Under the pieces are notes generated by a model that made no database searches, was not told the DNA's origin, and worked only from the letters and a program-made list of their open reading frames with translations. Below, piece by piece: positions 44,946 through 57,900 of a DNA stretch of 64,000 nucleotides. The translations under genes were made by a program, and so were the position numbers. The DNA comes from Arachis hypogaea (lineage: Eukaryota > Streptophyta > Magnoliopsida > Fabales > Fabaceae), in the NCBI RefSeq assembly GCF_003086295.3, contig NC_092048.1, forward strand, positions 89,570,626 through 89,634,625. Reading direction: 5' to 3'. Every line of letters starts with the position of its first letter. Within the stretch, counting starts at the first letter, position 1.

Positions 44946-46107
44946 CGGGTTGGCATTTATGGACCGACAAGGGATATCACGAGCCAATAGGACAGGAATT
45001 CATCATGTGCATCTACTATGTGTTTTGTTTTCTTTTCCTAATTGCATCTCTTGCCTAAATGAATAATATGCTTATTTGCTAGTTGTTTTACTTGCTGTAC
45101 ATGTATATTACTTGTGTCTTACTTGCTTATATTATTTGTGATTGTCTGGTGCTGAGGAGGTTAGGTAGGCGGTGGCGATGGGATCGCACGGAGGTTAGGT
45201 TGGCGAAGGCTGTGGGATACAGCGGTGTGATTAGTATTAGTTAGAATTCTCCTAAGTTTAGATAACCCAGTTTATGTTTTAAGTTATTTATTTATTTATT
45301 TTATTCTAAGCTTGAATATTCCGTATTCGATGTGAAGTTCTAGGATTACCTTCGGTGTCCCGGAGCCTTACATCTTACATATTGGGCACTGTTACCATAC
45401 TGAGAACCTCTGGTTCTCATTTCATACTTTGTTGTTGTTTTTCAGATTTACGTCGTAATTCACCTCGGTGAAATTGCGGACATGGTGGCAGAGCGGAGTA
45501 CAGTTTCTTCCTACTTTATTTCTGTTTTATTTTGTTGTAGTACTTTCTCTCACCCCTTTTCTTATAGACTTCATGGCCTTAGAGGCTTACTTGAGAGATA
45601 AGTTGTATAAGCTGTTTCAACTCTGAAACTCTGTATTTTCTGTTTGTAACTAGTCGGCTTAAACTCCGCAAGTTGCGGCTAGTTCCTTATGATTATTATA
45701 CTCTTATATCTATATATGTTTTATTCTCTTGCATCTATTCCTTGTGTCTTGTGCGTTAGCTTCGTGTGAATGTTTCACGCTTTTGTAATTCTGTTTTTGA
45801 GCTTAATCCTTCATCAGGCTTCTAGAATTATTTCCTTCTATATAAATATGTATAAGCCTTAGAATTGTCGTAACCTTTGATTCACCTTTGCTTTACGGCT
45901 AGAGGTAAGGCTTAGGGTAATTAGGGTGTTACATTGTAATGTACTGATGTACCCATTATGTAATGAAAAGTTATAACCTTTAAGTTTATACGTGACTTAT
46001 GATTTGGTTGGCTTTGTGCTGGTATTTTGGTTACTTCTTTTGTATATATAAAAAGATAATTGCTCACTGCATGAATGTATAACAAGTTCTAAGTGTATAT
46101 TTTAATT

Positions 46108-46240
46108 GGTGAAAATTCAGGTACAGTCAATTTCATGTAAAGTTAATAGTTGAGAGTCGTTAAATGATTTGACTAAATTTTTATCTAACGGTTCTCAACT
46201 ATCAACTTCACGTGAAGTTGACTACACCTGAGTTTCTACC
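46108..46240. mobile_element. Mutator-type MITE
   Basis: A 133 bp near-perfect hairpin: the start GGTGAAAATTCAGG pairs with the end CCTGAGTTTCTACC, and GTTGAGAGTCGTTA pairs with TAACGGTTCTCAAC. The 9-bp target duplication ATTTTAATT is exact (46,099-46,107 and 46,241-46,249), which assigns it to the Mutator superfamily. I recall very similar small elements in legumes. Confidence 0.88.
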
Positions 46241-46249
46241 ATTTTAATT

Positions 46250-47340
46250 TTAATTATTGAGAGTTTTTTTATTTAAGAGAATTAAATTTTATTATTATTA
46301 CTAATTAAGAAATTCATCAATTTATTATTATATCCTGAGAGAATATTGTCATCAACCCTATAACAACTAAGTGTGAGGATAAATATCTCTCTAAAAAAAT
46401 TTAATTGTACATTAAAACCACAACAAATATAAGATTTTGTCATCTTATTCATCATAATTTCCAACACTGCACATATGAAAAACAATTATGTACGTTTATT
46501 ACTAAAATTCTCCAATTAAATTGTTCAATAATTTCATATTCTCCAATTAATCTGTGTTACGGTCCAACTCTTAAATTAGTTTGGAAAAGTATAAGTTGCC
46601 AAGACTTAAGTCTACCAACTATTACCAACAAAAATTAAAAATAATTAAATATAATTTTTTAACTCAATTAGGAATTAAAGTGGGGTTCATGATATAGCAT
46701 TTTGAAAGAACAAAGAATTGTAACCGTGCATGAGGCTTAAGCACGTTGAAAGAGAAGCCTGCGGTGCAACCCATCACGCAACCTTAATCCTATTTCTCAT
46801 TGCCGGCCGTGTCTCCTTCGTGGAACACTTCCAGTCACGGGGACACCGCCATGACCGTTCGACGGTGATTGCCCCTTCCCCCGGATCCCACTTTGTTGCA
46901 CCAACAGTCCCTTGGAATAGAACTGCGACGTGAGTGTATGAAGGTGTCGTGCAACCCTCTTCTTCTCAACCATCCCCGGTAATCTCTTCATCTTGAATTT
47001 GTTCACGTAAATAAGAATTTGCAATCACTGTTTGATTTGTGACACAAACTCTTTCTCGTGAACTGATTTTTGGTCACCACAATTCCAGTAAGAGACAAAG
47101 TCATCATACACATCGTTATCGCACCTCAAAATAGGGGTTGTCATTGTTGTTGATGAACATCGAGCCATAGCGTTCTACCTCCGTTGTGCCATAGCCTTCC
47201 ACCTCCATAGGATCAAGGTGAACATCCCTCACAGGCCACCAGCAACATGAACAACCACTTTCATTGACAAATAGTTTTTAAAATTCGTAGGAGAAAGGTG
47301 TATGTGTTTCTGTTGAAGGCGAGTGTACCAAATTACGTTG
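46250..47340 (+). other. Upstream region of the FAR1-like pseudogene
   Basis: AT-rich to 46,700, then a mixed-composition stretch to 47,340 without a supported ORF. It could contain the left terminus of a MULE carrying the next genes, but I cannot identify a terminal repeat. Confidence 0.4.
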
Positions 47341-50300
47341 ATGGATCCATCAATTTGTGAAGAAGCGTCATACGGCACTATATATGATGTGAGTGATCAT
47401 TCTAATTTCACCGACGTTAATGTTCCGTCTCTGAGTGAAGATGACACACCACTTATGGACAAGGTAATTTGTGTGTTAGTAGTATATTTGATTATGTCTA
47501 TTTGTAACTTGTTTATTATTTTATTATTGTTGAGTTAGTAACAGTGATACACTTTGTTGGAAGGATTGTGATTTTGTTTGTTTAATTAAAATTGGTGTGG
47601 GTATTCTTTCTTTCAATTATGCTACATTTTCTGCATTTGATGTGTTTTATTATTCTTTTATTTACTATGTTGAGCTTATGTTTGCAGCTTTGATTAATTT
47701 TTTTATGGATATGTTCATGGATAGTGATGTTTTATATCAGTTTAGTTTTGGTTGTTTATTAGTAGGTATTATAAAATGATAAGTGGTTGTTGGAAGTATT
47801 TTTATGAGTATCAAATGGTGGATGGTTATCTTGTTTTGTGATATGTCCTCGGTTATCGATTCCAGGGGGAAGAATCTGTAGACGTTATTCAATTAGAGGA
47901 TGATGCTACGACAATTAATCATGAGGTGTGAAACATATTTTATTCTTGTCACAAAATTAGCGAGATATTGGAAACAAATTAGTTTAGTATTTTTTGTATT
48001 GAATGATATTTTTTCTGAATAGATTTACAGTTGCCAGATCACATTGGAATTCCAATAGAGGAAATCCCGTACGAAGGATTGAGATTTGATTTGGTGCAGA
48101 GGGCACAAGAGTTCTATTGTAATTATGCAAAGAAAGTTGGGTTTGTGACTAGGATTAGGAATACCAACTTTGACAAGACGAGGAAGGAATCAAAGATACC
48201 CATTAACCAATCGATACACTGTAGTCGTGAAGGTTATCGGGAGTCTCGAGTGAAGGCAGCAACTCGGATAAAGAGAATAACAACAGCCGGCTGCAAATCA
48301 AGGATGTACGTGATGCTTGATAGGCAGAAGGATAATTGGATGGTGTCCAAATTAGAATTGAAGCACACGCACCTGTATTTTGCCAAGCAATCCGTGCATT
48401 ACACTGAGTATAGAAAACTAACCATGCATACCAAGTGTGTGATTCAGAACAATGATGAGGCTGACATATGGCCCAACAAGACTTATCTAAGACTGGCGAA
48501 TGAGGTTGATGGGTCATCGAAGTTGGGTTACTCAGAAAAGGATGTAAGGAACTACATAACGAGCAATCTGCATTGTGTTGACGAAAACGCAGATGGGAAG
48601 GAAATGATTAGCTATTTCATGTGAATGAGATATATAAACTCGAATTTCTTTTATGCAGTTGATGTGGACGAAGCTTACAAGTTTAAGATTGCGCTCTGGG
48701 TAAATGTAATATGCAGGGCATCCTATGAATATTTTGGAGACGTGGTATCATTTGATACAACGTACTGTAGAAACAAGTATGTTTGTGTGTCTGCCTCTAT
48801 TGAAAGGGTTAATTTTTTTGCGCACTAGTGTGATTTATTAATTTTGGCTGTATTTATTGTAGGCATGGACTTCCGTTTGCATGTTTTGTTGGTGTCAACC
48901 ATCACGGAAAGTTTACTTTGCTCGGATGTGCTTTGTTGCGAAATGAGGAAATTCGTAGCTTTGAGTGGGTCTTTAAACAATGGTTGAAGTGCATGGGAAC
49001 TCCTTCCAAATACTCGACATCGATGGTGGATATGGCACATAATGAAGAAGATACCGCATAACCTCAGAGGATATGCTCAGTACAGAGAAATAGATGCTAA
49101 AATCCATGGCACTGTTTGGAATGCCCGTACTGTAGAATATTTCAAAAAGGATTGGTGTGCACTCATTACTGAGTTTGACTTAGAGAAAAATAGATGGCTA
49201 TCAGGTTCGTTCTATATTGTGCTCTTATGTTCTTTTTGGATAGTAGGTTTGTTATGCAAGTTCTGTTTTTATTATACTCGAATTTAGTTCCCATTGTCAT
49301 CAGATGATTTGTAACCTATTTGGATACTTTTATGGGATATATCTATTTGAAAGGTTGATGTCTACTTAGTTCACTAAGTCTTTAGTTGTGTGTTGTGTTG
49401 TAGCTAACAATTCATGATGGTGATTATTGCTTTGTTGTGTTTTGGTTTGGTAGACCTTTATGACGAGCGTCGAATGTGGGTTCCAATATATTTTCAAGGT
49501 GAATTTTGGGCTGGTATGAGAAGTACCAAACGGAGTAAGAGTATGCACGCCTTTTTCGGTGGTTACTTGCATTGAAAAAGTGGATTGGTTCAATTCGTGC
49601 ATGAGTATGACAACGTGCTTGAGAACAAGGAGCAAAAGAAACTGGAAGACGATGCTGCAGACTCTAAAGGAGTTGTCCCCTGTTCATCACGCTCTACAAT
49701 TGAAAGACAATTTTAGCGTGAGTACACAACCTCTAAGTTTAGGGAAATACAACAGGAATTCAGGAAAAGAGGGGATTGTTTAGTTCGTGGTGTGATTTAA
49801 GAGGGTGATTTGTTTCGTATGATCGTGAACGAGCAATACCTACTATATGGGGAGCCTAGGTCCTGGACGAACAGTGTCAAGTTTGACCTAGCGACACACA
49901 AGGTTCGGTGCGAATGCAACATGTTTGAATCAAGAGGTATTCTTTGTTGCCACTGTCTTGCTATGTTCTTTTATTTCGGAGTAGACAGATTACCATCTTG
50001 CTATGTTATCCCTCGATGGAGCAAGAATGTACAGCGAAAACACACTTTCATCAAGACAAGCCACGACGAGAAGTGATCAGACAAAAGCCACAACTTATTT
50101 AGAGGACCGTGTTCACACTTCTTTAATGTTACCCAGGATTTCGTGACATATGAAGAAGAAGCGGCCATGTTACATTCGGGTCTTGATAAAATAAGGACAA
50201 AGCTATTCGATTATTGTGCGAACTTGGGGTCCAAACGTGTCCAACTACATAAAATAGCATGGTGACATAGCGAGACCCCGCTCTTAGTGCATCTGACATT

Positions 50301-50390
50301 CGAGGTCCTTCAAAGGTTTCAACGAAGGGTCAGCCAAGATTGAAGAGGCTTGGATATGAACTGGACACGTCCATCAAGAAATCTATGTGA
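47341..50390 (+). pseudogene. FAR1-related MULE-derived transposase, broken
   Basis: Reconstructable exons: 47,341-47,463; 47,876-47,925; 48,031-48,776; 48,863-49,204; 49,454-50,390, with GT-AG introns. FAR1 DNA-binding domain: GIPIEEIPYEGLRFDLVQ, AQEFYCNYAKKVGFVTRIR, INQSIHCSREGY. MULE transposase domain: YFGDVVSFDTTYCRNK (first Asp), HGLPFACFVGVNHHGKFTLL, CALLRNEEIRSFEWVF. About 20 residues that normally carry the second Asp are deleted near 49,000, with a frameshift into RHRWWIWHIMKKIPHNLRGY. SWIM finger intact: CECNMFESRGILCCHCL. The tail reads GPSKVSTKGQPRLKRLGYEL. A stop at 48,622 and further shifts make it non-functional. FAR1 relatives are either domesticated transcription factors or active transposases; its neighbour suggests the latter. 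Confidence 0.85.
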
Positions 50391-51079
50391 AAAAATAAGA
50401 ATCCACCGTCGATATGTGTTTATCATTTCGTTAGTTTTGAACCACTTGTTAACATGATTAGATGGATATAAAGTTGAAACTGTTATTCACTTTTTGTCTT
50501 TGTTAAATATAATAGGGGGTTCTGCTGGGAGAGCGAATGAATCATAGGAACATGGTGGGTTCTTGTCTTAAACTCATTTCGGCATACTTAGAAGAATTTT
50601 GATTATAGATTTGTATCGAGATATCCTTTTCTTTATTAGTAACTTTTTTCCACTTATCTTTGACAAAGTATTCAGGTTTTTTATTTAATAAACATTGTTA
50701 AGTTGAGGATATAACATTACTTATTGAGTTTTTGTATCAACTAATATTCTCATACCCTTACAAGTTTGTTAAGTTTGAATTTGCTTCACAAAATAATCAT
50801 GAATGTTATGTGCTATTAATGTGGAGATCAAAGGCCAATAAATTTATTTAGTTTAGGCTGCATTTCATTTTGTTATGGTTACCAACCCAAAAAGGTGAGA
50901 GTTAGGCCTCATAATTAATCAATCAAGTCTTCATTGAAACCTTCCATGTAAATAACCTAAAATTCTAACAAAATATATAAGACACATCCATACTTAAACA
51001 ACTCCGAAGAAGACAAGACGAAATTAGACGCGAACCTCGAAAGATACATCCAGGATTACATGAAAGCACGAAAGACACA
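50391..51079. other. Intergenic stretch
   Basis: No gene, RNA or clear repeat seen between the FAR1-like stop and the minisatellite. Confidence 0.5.
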
Positions 51080-51365
51080 TTTGCATAAGACACCTCTAGT
51101 GGAAGCCACATTCATCTATAGTCACCTCCAAAAAAGCCACGACTAAAAGATACTTCCAGTAGAAGACACATCCATCTATAGACACCTCCAGAGAAGTCAT
51201 GACAGAAGACACCTCCCTCAGAAGACACATCCATCTATAGACACGTGTGAAGAAATCACAGCAGGAAGTCACCTCCAGTGAAAGACACATCCATCTAAAG
51301 ACACCTCTGAAGAAGTCACGACAGGAAGACTATTCCCTTAGAAGACACATCTGTAGTTAAACAAG
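51080..51365. repeat. Minisatellite of about 60 bp units
   Basis: About five imperfect units with the phrase GAAGACACATCCATCTATAG recurring at 51,162, 51,221, 51,281 and 51,341, and AGACACCTCC between. Related words continue sparsely to about 51,500. Confidence 0.85.
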
Positions 51366-51916
51366 ACTCAAAAGACACATCGGCAAAAGACACTTCTCCC
51401 GGAAGACACATCTGTGAAAAGACACCTGCCAATAATACACGACTAAGATAGATATATAATGCAGAAGTTACATCCATATGAAGACAATTCCACCAAAATA
51501 TAGTTTTGTTTTCAGTCAGCTATGAACAATACATGACTAACAATACATTACTAGCATAAGTAGAGACGTCCAGAAACAACATCTAGGAACCTCAACATGA
51601 TTATTCACTGGCAATAAAAATACTTCAAAATACAAAAGGTGTTGAGCCTGTGCATAAAATTACCTCAAACCAAAGTGTAAAAGACTGAATTCACGTCTAC
51701 AGTGCATGCATTATCGTTGAATTAAACAATAAAGTTCATCAAGGTTCAAAGTATAACTACCCGTTAATAGCATAAGAATCCAAAGAAATAGTCACTTTGT
51801 GTTAGACAAGGAAAATGTCTAGTCCCAACAAAATATAACACAGAATGTGAGGTATCCCCTCCCTATGTAAACAAGAACGTAATATGTAGCCTTTTTCTTC
51901 CCATGTTTAGCTCCTT

Positions 51917-54900
51917 CTAGTGGTCTTTTTCTTCGGGCTTTCCTCTAGTTCGTCGAAGAATACTATGTGTATCAGGTGCTGTGAATGATGCCCTAACCTC
52001 CTTACGTTTGTTCGTTGGTTGGTTGCGGTGCACAGGAGGTCCAACACGGCTGTCAAGGGCATGCAAGGCATCTCCGATGGCTGAATTTTTGTGACATAGG
52101 ATGATGTCGAGTATTATTTCCAACCTATATAACTTGACGATGTCCTGCATGTTGAAATCAATGTTAAATAACTGCATGTAGGTACAGACATTGACCCGTG
52201 TTTAAACAATAATTTAATAAGATATATAATTGTAGAAGCTCACATAATTCCAATCATTTAGTTTCCGCCTTTGGTCCAGTACTCCATGAATTTTATTGCA
52301 TACACACCACAATCAAAACTATGTGAATTGAAAAAACAAATTGTATTAAGAGAACTAGTATGCATCTTAATGTAACTAAACAATTAATACACTACAAGAA
52401 AAAGCAATATTTGTAAAATAAAAAATTGTTACAAAAAATCAAAATTTTGAAACAAAAGGATTTTGTAACAAAAAAAGAGGCTGTTGCAATATGTCCCGTT
52501 ACAAAAAGTTTTTGTAACAAAAAATGGAACTGTTACAATTCAAAGTAATATTTTGTGACAAATTTTTCTGATACAAAAAACCAAAACTCGTTGCAAAAGT
52601 GATAACAAATTTTGATCTTCAAAATATTTTTCGTAACAATTTAAACTTTTGTGTCATAATATTTTGTTACAAAATACTACTTACTTTTGTAACATTTTTT
52701 ATTCTTAGTTACAAAAATAGAAAAATCATTTTAAAATATTTAATTAAATAACTGATATATCAATTAATTTTCTAAACACGCTAACTTAACATTTATATAA
52801 TATATAATCATATAGATAATTAGAATATCTTACATATCATTAAGATTCTTTTACAATAAAATAAGTTCTACAAATTCAACAAAACACAACTTTTTCCTAA
52901 CATAAAATTGTATCATATCGGATTTATAATTCTTGACTCTTCTAGCATATTTCAGTCAATATAAAGTCTAGCATGATGGCATCAATTTTGTACCCATGTA
53001 AATATGAGCAATGAAAACCAAAATTAAAAAACCACATATAACACTATCTTCATCAGAGTAAAAATAAAATTAGAACTTACAAGTTAAAATTAACTAATTC
53101 TTTAAGAATCTATTCTCAAAGTTTAAAACTAGCCAATCAAGAATGCAAATTATCAAAAATTGACAATTCAATATATACATAATTCAATTGATTAAATTTA
53201 CATAAGTATCAATTGTCAAACAATCACTACAAAGTACAATTTCCACCAAAGTCCTCATAACAAATATACTTGACTTTTGGAAATAGAGAAGTATAGCAAG
53301 AATGGAAAAATAAAACCGAATAACAACTTGACAGCTAAGCCACACTATCTTGAACTTTCTTGAAAGCTAAGCCACACTAATCCAGAGAGTATTAAGCATC
53401 TTTCATTTAGGCACTAATAAAGCATTATATATTAACAATTTGGTACCTTTAATGTTTTTCGCTTTTTGAGTTGACAATCTAGAACTGTAAGCATAAAGGA
53501 TGTCACCAAAATCTGCAAACCATCAAACCAAAAAAAATTATATACAAGACAGCAGAATGACTAATACAAGTAAGATAACAAAAAGAAAATTTAGCAGTGA
53601 TTCTTAAGAGGTTTATCAATTAAAAAATGGTCATATTTGCCTTAGAAATCTACATTAAAAAATTAAGAATAAGTATATGATATGCTTAACCTTTCATTGC
53701 CGATTGTTATAATTAGTTTGTAATATATTCAAAAGTTACATCATTCAAAGATTCAACTTTGCAAATCTATGAGCAGTTATGAAAATTTTTTACAAGTCAA
53801 TCATAAGCTTCATAGTTCATAGAAAGGAGAAATCAAAGGCTTCCTAATTTGACCAAGTAATAACATCAAAAGTGATTAAAATCAAGTTTATAAGACTAAC
53901 CAAACGGAATATCACAAAGCAAAAATCAAGCTACGGGACATCTTCAAGAGAACTGCACCATTTTATAAACGAGTAGATAAAGGGCATTATCAAAACTTGT
54001 TGACTCAAATATCTCAAGAAATTTTTGGTGAATTATATATTTGCCAAAGAGGTTGGTGATTCCCTTCCCAGGATAATTTTGTTTCACAATTGACTCTCCA
54101 ACCAAAACCTACACAAAAATAACATTTTGGCACATTAACATTATATGACACAATTACTTGCAAACATATTGGTTACAAAGATTGAATTAAAATACTTCTT
54201 ATGTACATTTTAAATTTGCAACATTTATAGTTTTAACACTAGCTTCTTGCAAATACGCACTATCATTTGGTGGGAAAAGACTAGATTCTACTACCATATG
54301 AAGAAGCCATAAAACCATTAGCAGAGTACTTTCAAAATCAGATAACAACTATCATATAAATATAATTAACAAAGAGAAGGCTACTTACAATTATGTTTCT
54401 CTTGCAGTTTGTTGCTTGTTAAATTAAAATAATGTATACATATTTTTGTATGACTCCAAAAATAGAACAATAAAAAAATTATACTATATTATCTAAATTA
54501 TATTCTATTCATTGAGTCAAGCACACAATTATAGAACCCTAATGAAGCTCCAATCTCTTAATCTTCAGTTCTTCAACATAAAAGAAAATAAGCAGACACA
54601 CAAGTAAGCATTCAGCCATAAACCAAAGAAATCTACAAACACCTCATAATCTATTCAATTAATCCATCATCCAAAACATAATCTATGCAGTACCAAATTG
54701 AATAAGAATGGAAAGTGAACATAGCCCTGGAAAATCCAAAGCAGGGCATATACTAGAATTAAATCAAAACAAGCGTGGCAGTGACAATAGAATGTGCAAA
54801 TGAACTGTAATGAAGGAAAAGAACACACCAGAATTGAAGTAGCAATATCAGACTCATCAACAGCAGCTTTAACAGTTTCCTGATGGCATAAACACTATCC

Positions 54901-57900
54901 CCTATGATGGTTCTAGCAGTAAACAGGAAAAACAGAGTAGCAGTACTAAACAGAGACATATGTTTCCTTACTCATAATAGAAAAAGACTAAGGAAAAAGA
55001 TGGAAGCAGAGTAAGGACTAAAGCTTACGGATTCAAGAACGGAGGAATTGGAGTTGAAGCGGTGATTCCCACGGTGGCTCTATCGATGGGAACAGGATGC
55101 AACCGCAACAGTTTTTACCCTAATCGATGGCAGCGGTGACAGCGGAGCAGGACGGCGCGAGGACGGATCATATTCTTCCCCTCCTTGTCGTGTTTCTGCT
55201 TCTCTGTCTCCCGTGCGTCTCATCGCTTCTCTTCCTCTTGCGTGGAATAGCAGCGGCAACGGCCAGAGCACAGTGGTGGCGACTCCCTCAATGGCGACAG
55301 AACAGAACGCGATGTTCTCCCCAAGAAGGCTTAGCAGCGGTCGCAATGGATTGACAGTGGTGGAAACACAGCGGCGCGGACAGCATCTTCTCCCTCTCTC
55401 GCGTGACAACTTTGGCCCCCCCTCTCTCCCCTTCCATGCGATAGCGATGGCGACGGCAGCACCCAACCCGCCGGTGCCATCTCCCTCATTCCCTATCCTC
55501 TCATCTTCCCCCGTTTCCTTCCTTGCTCAGATTCTCCCCTGTTTCTTCTCTGCCCCTTTCCCCATTCGAGCTTGTTTTGTGAAATTAGGTTAGGTTTAAG
55601 TTCTAATTTGGAAATTTTAGAGTTAGGGTAAAATATACACCAATAATATAATAATTTTATAAAATATTTGAAATAGAATAATAAAAATTACTTAAATTAA
55701 AGTGTATAATTCTTCCTTATTTTTCAATTACTAAAATTATGCAAAATACTCTATTATAATAAAATTACTTAAGAATCTTAATTGATTTAAAATGAAATTA
55801 TCTCCGAATCTATTTAATTATTTTTAATAAAATAATTTTTAAAATTATAAAATTTAAACTTAATAAAATAAAATAACAATTTATTCATATTTAGATTTTT
55901 ATAAGTGCGGGATGTTACACTGTTTGTGTTAGGGGATTAGGGTTAGGGTTAGATAAAATTAGAATACATTGTATTAATTTAAAATTTAATTTAATCTCTT
56001 AAAATTATTTTAAAAATATTATTTAATTATCAATTAGCTAATTAGTTTTTAATTAAGTATTTTAACTTAAAATTAGAGATAATATAAAGTATTAAAATCT
56101 AAAATCTCAATTATTTAAACCAAATCATATAAAATTTTTATTCTCTTAAAACTACTAAAATTTATAATTTGAATATATAAAATTTCTCTATAAATATAAA
56201 ATTAAATAAAATTTTTAGTTTAACTATCAAAATTTTGTTTAATTAATTTTAATAAAATAGTTTATAAAAATAATAAAATAAAAATAGTATAGTAATTGAA
56301 AATTAATTTTAACTTAATAATAATTATATAAAAATATTTTTTAATTATTTTTAAATAAATAGTCTAATTTTAAGAATTAGAGATAATTAAATTAATTATT
56401 CTTGAAATATCATTTTATTATTAATTTATAAATTATTTTTAAATAAACATTAATTAAGATAAAATTAGAGATAATCAAATTAATTTTTTTTATTCAAAAA
56501 ACTTAAAGTATTAAATTTAAAAATCTCAAATATTTAAATCAAATCATATAAAATTTTTATATTTTTTAATTACTAAAATTTTAAATTATAAATAAGTAAA
56601 TACCACGTTTAATATAAAAATTTCTAAAAATTTATTTTGAATAAATATAATAAATCATAAATGACTTATATTTAATTTTTAAAATAATTTTAAACTCAAA
56701 GTATCGTTAATTTGAATTAAATATTCTTAGTAAAATAAAATTTTGAATATAAAATCTTAAATAAATATAATAAATCATAAATAACTCATTATGTTAATTT
56801 TCAAAAATTCGAAAGCTTACATTTAATATGTTGAAATAAAATTTTTTATTAGTTACAAAAATTTTTTGAATTTTGTGACAAATAAATTACTTGTTACAAA
56901 AATAGTGCATTTTGTGATAAATTAAGTTTTTGTTACAAAATATTTAGAACTTTTGAAATAAATAGATATTTTGTTACAAAATATTTTGAATTTTTGCAAC
57001 AATATAATCTTTTGTTACAAAATAGTATAATATTTTGCAACAAAACAACAGTTCGATATGAAAGCCATCATAATTTGTAACAAAAAAATTATATTGTTAC
57101 AAAATATTGAAATATTTTGTAACAAATTTTTTTGTTGTTACAAAATATTCTTATTTTGTAACAATAACTAATTATTGTTACGAAAAAACCATAATTTGTA
57201 ATAATTTTAAATTTGATACAAATTTTTTGTTACAAATGCTCCATTTTCTTGTAGTGACATGGCAAGATTTTGAGCGGAGACTCACCCATTTGGTTGTATT
57301 GGAATAGAGGCATATGTGCAAGGCAGCCCTTTTTGAGTGGGTTTATAAGTCGGGATAGCCACCTGTGTTACGTCTTCAATGAGCCTCGCCTAAAATACAA
57401 ATAACACACACTTAAACGGAATACAATAACAAGGATTAAATAGAGCTTAAGAGTAATGAGATGTTGTGGTACTACATATGCATCTAGCCTGTTCTGTGCT
57501 GTATCAGGTGGTTTAGTGTGTATGCTATCCAGTACGAATAGCGTTTTTCCAAAGACATCGAATGCATACACCCACCAGTGACGGGTGATACATACAGGAA
57601 AAAACTAGTACAACAACTAACAATTGTAACTATGTATATTACGCACATTTATAAATAAAAACTCATATCCATTGTTCTGGTGCTACGATGATAGTAACTT
57701 ATCATACGGCAAATAGACTTGCCCATTTTCTCTTTAAAGCTGCTACCTTATCAAAATAACTTGTATCGGCACCAAAGTGTTCACCCAATCCAACATACAC
57801 TGGATTTGGCCCATCTAGAAAGTTCATCAGATTCTTTGAGACCAATATCATTTCCTGTACAATGATGAATTATCAATTGTTCATAAGTTGTAATGTATAG

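Larger units (their letters stand above)
42208..45933 (+). mobile_element. Solo LTR of a chromovirus-type (Tekay/Del-like) element
   Basis: 3,726 bp starting TGTAAGAACCAGAG and ending AGGGTGTTACA, flanked by the 5-bp duplication TTGTA (42,203-42,207 and 45,934-45,938). No ORF, primer site or second LTR is seen. Very long LTRs with these ends are usual for plant chromoviruses. It contains a GTGTGCGCACGC-type palindrome cluster (about 44,020-44,300) and a tandem repeat (44,635-44,945). Confidence 0.8.
52390..57256. mobile_element. CACTA element inserted in an intron of the Ulp1-like gene
   Basis: Starts CACTACAAGAAAAAGC and ends with the complement of CACTACAAGAAAATGG. Flanks are ATA (52,387-52,389) and ACA (57,257-57,259), a 3-bp duplication with one mismatch. 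Subterminal regions on both sides carry dense TTGTTACAAAA words. Removing 4,867 bp plus 3 bp leaves an intron of 97 bp. No TNPA or TNPD transposase is seen, so it is non-autonomous. It holds a gene fragment (54,030-54,108) and probable LTR debris. Confidence 0.9.

Noticed and set aside
55127..55593. Host gene in the GC-rich part of the CACTA element
   Set aside because: No conserved domain and no codon-like constraint. It lies downstream of a TGTAACATCCC start on minus, so LTR debris is more likely.
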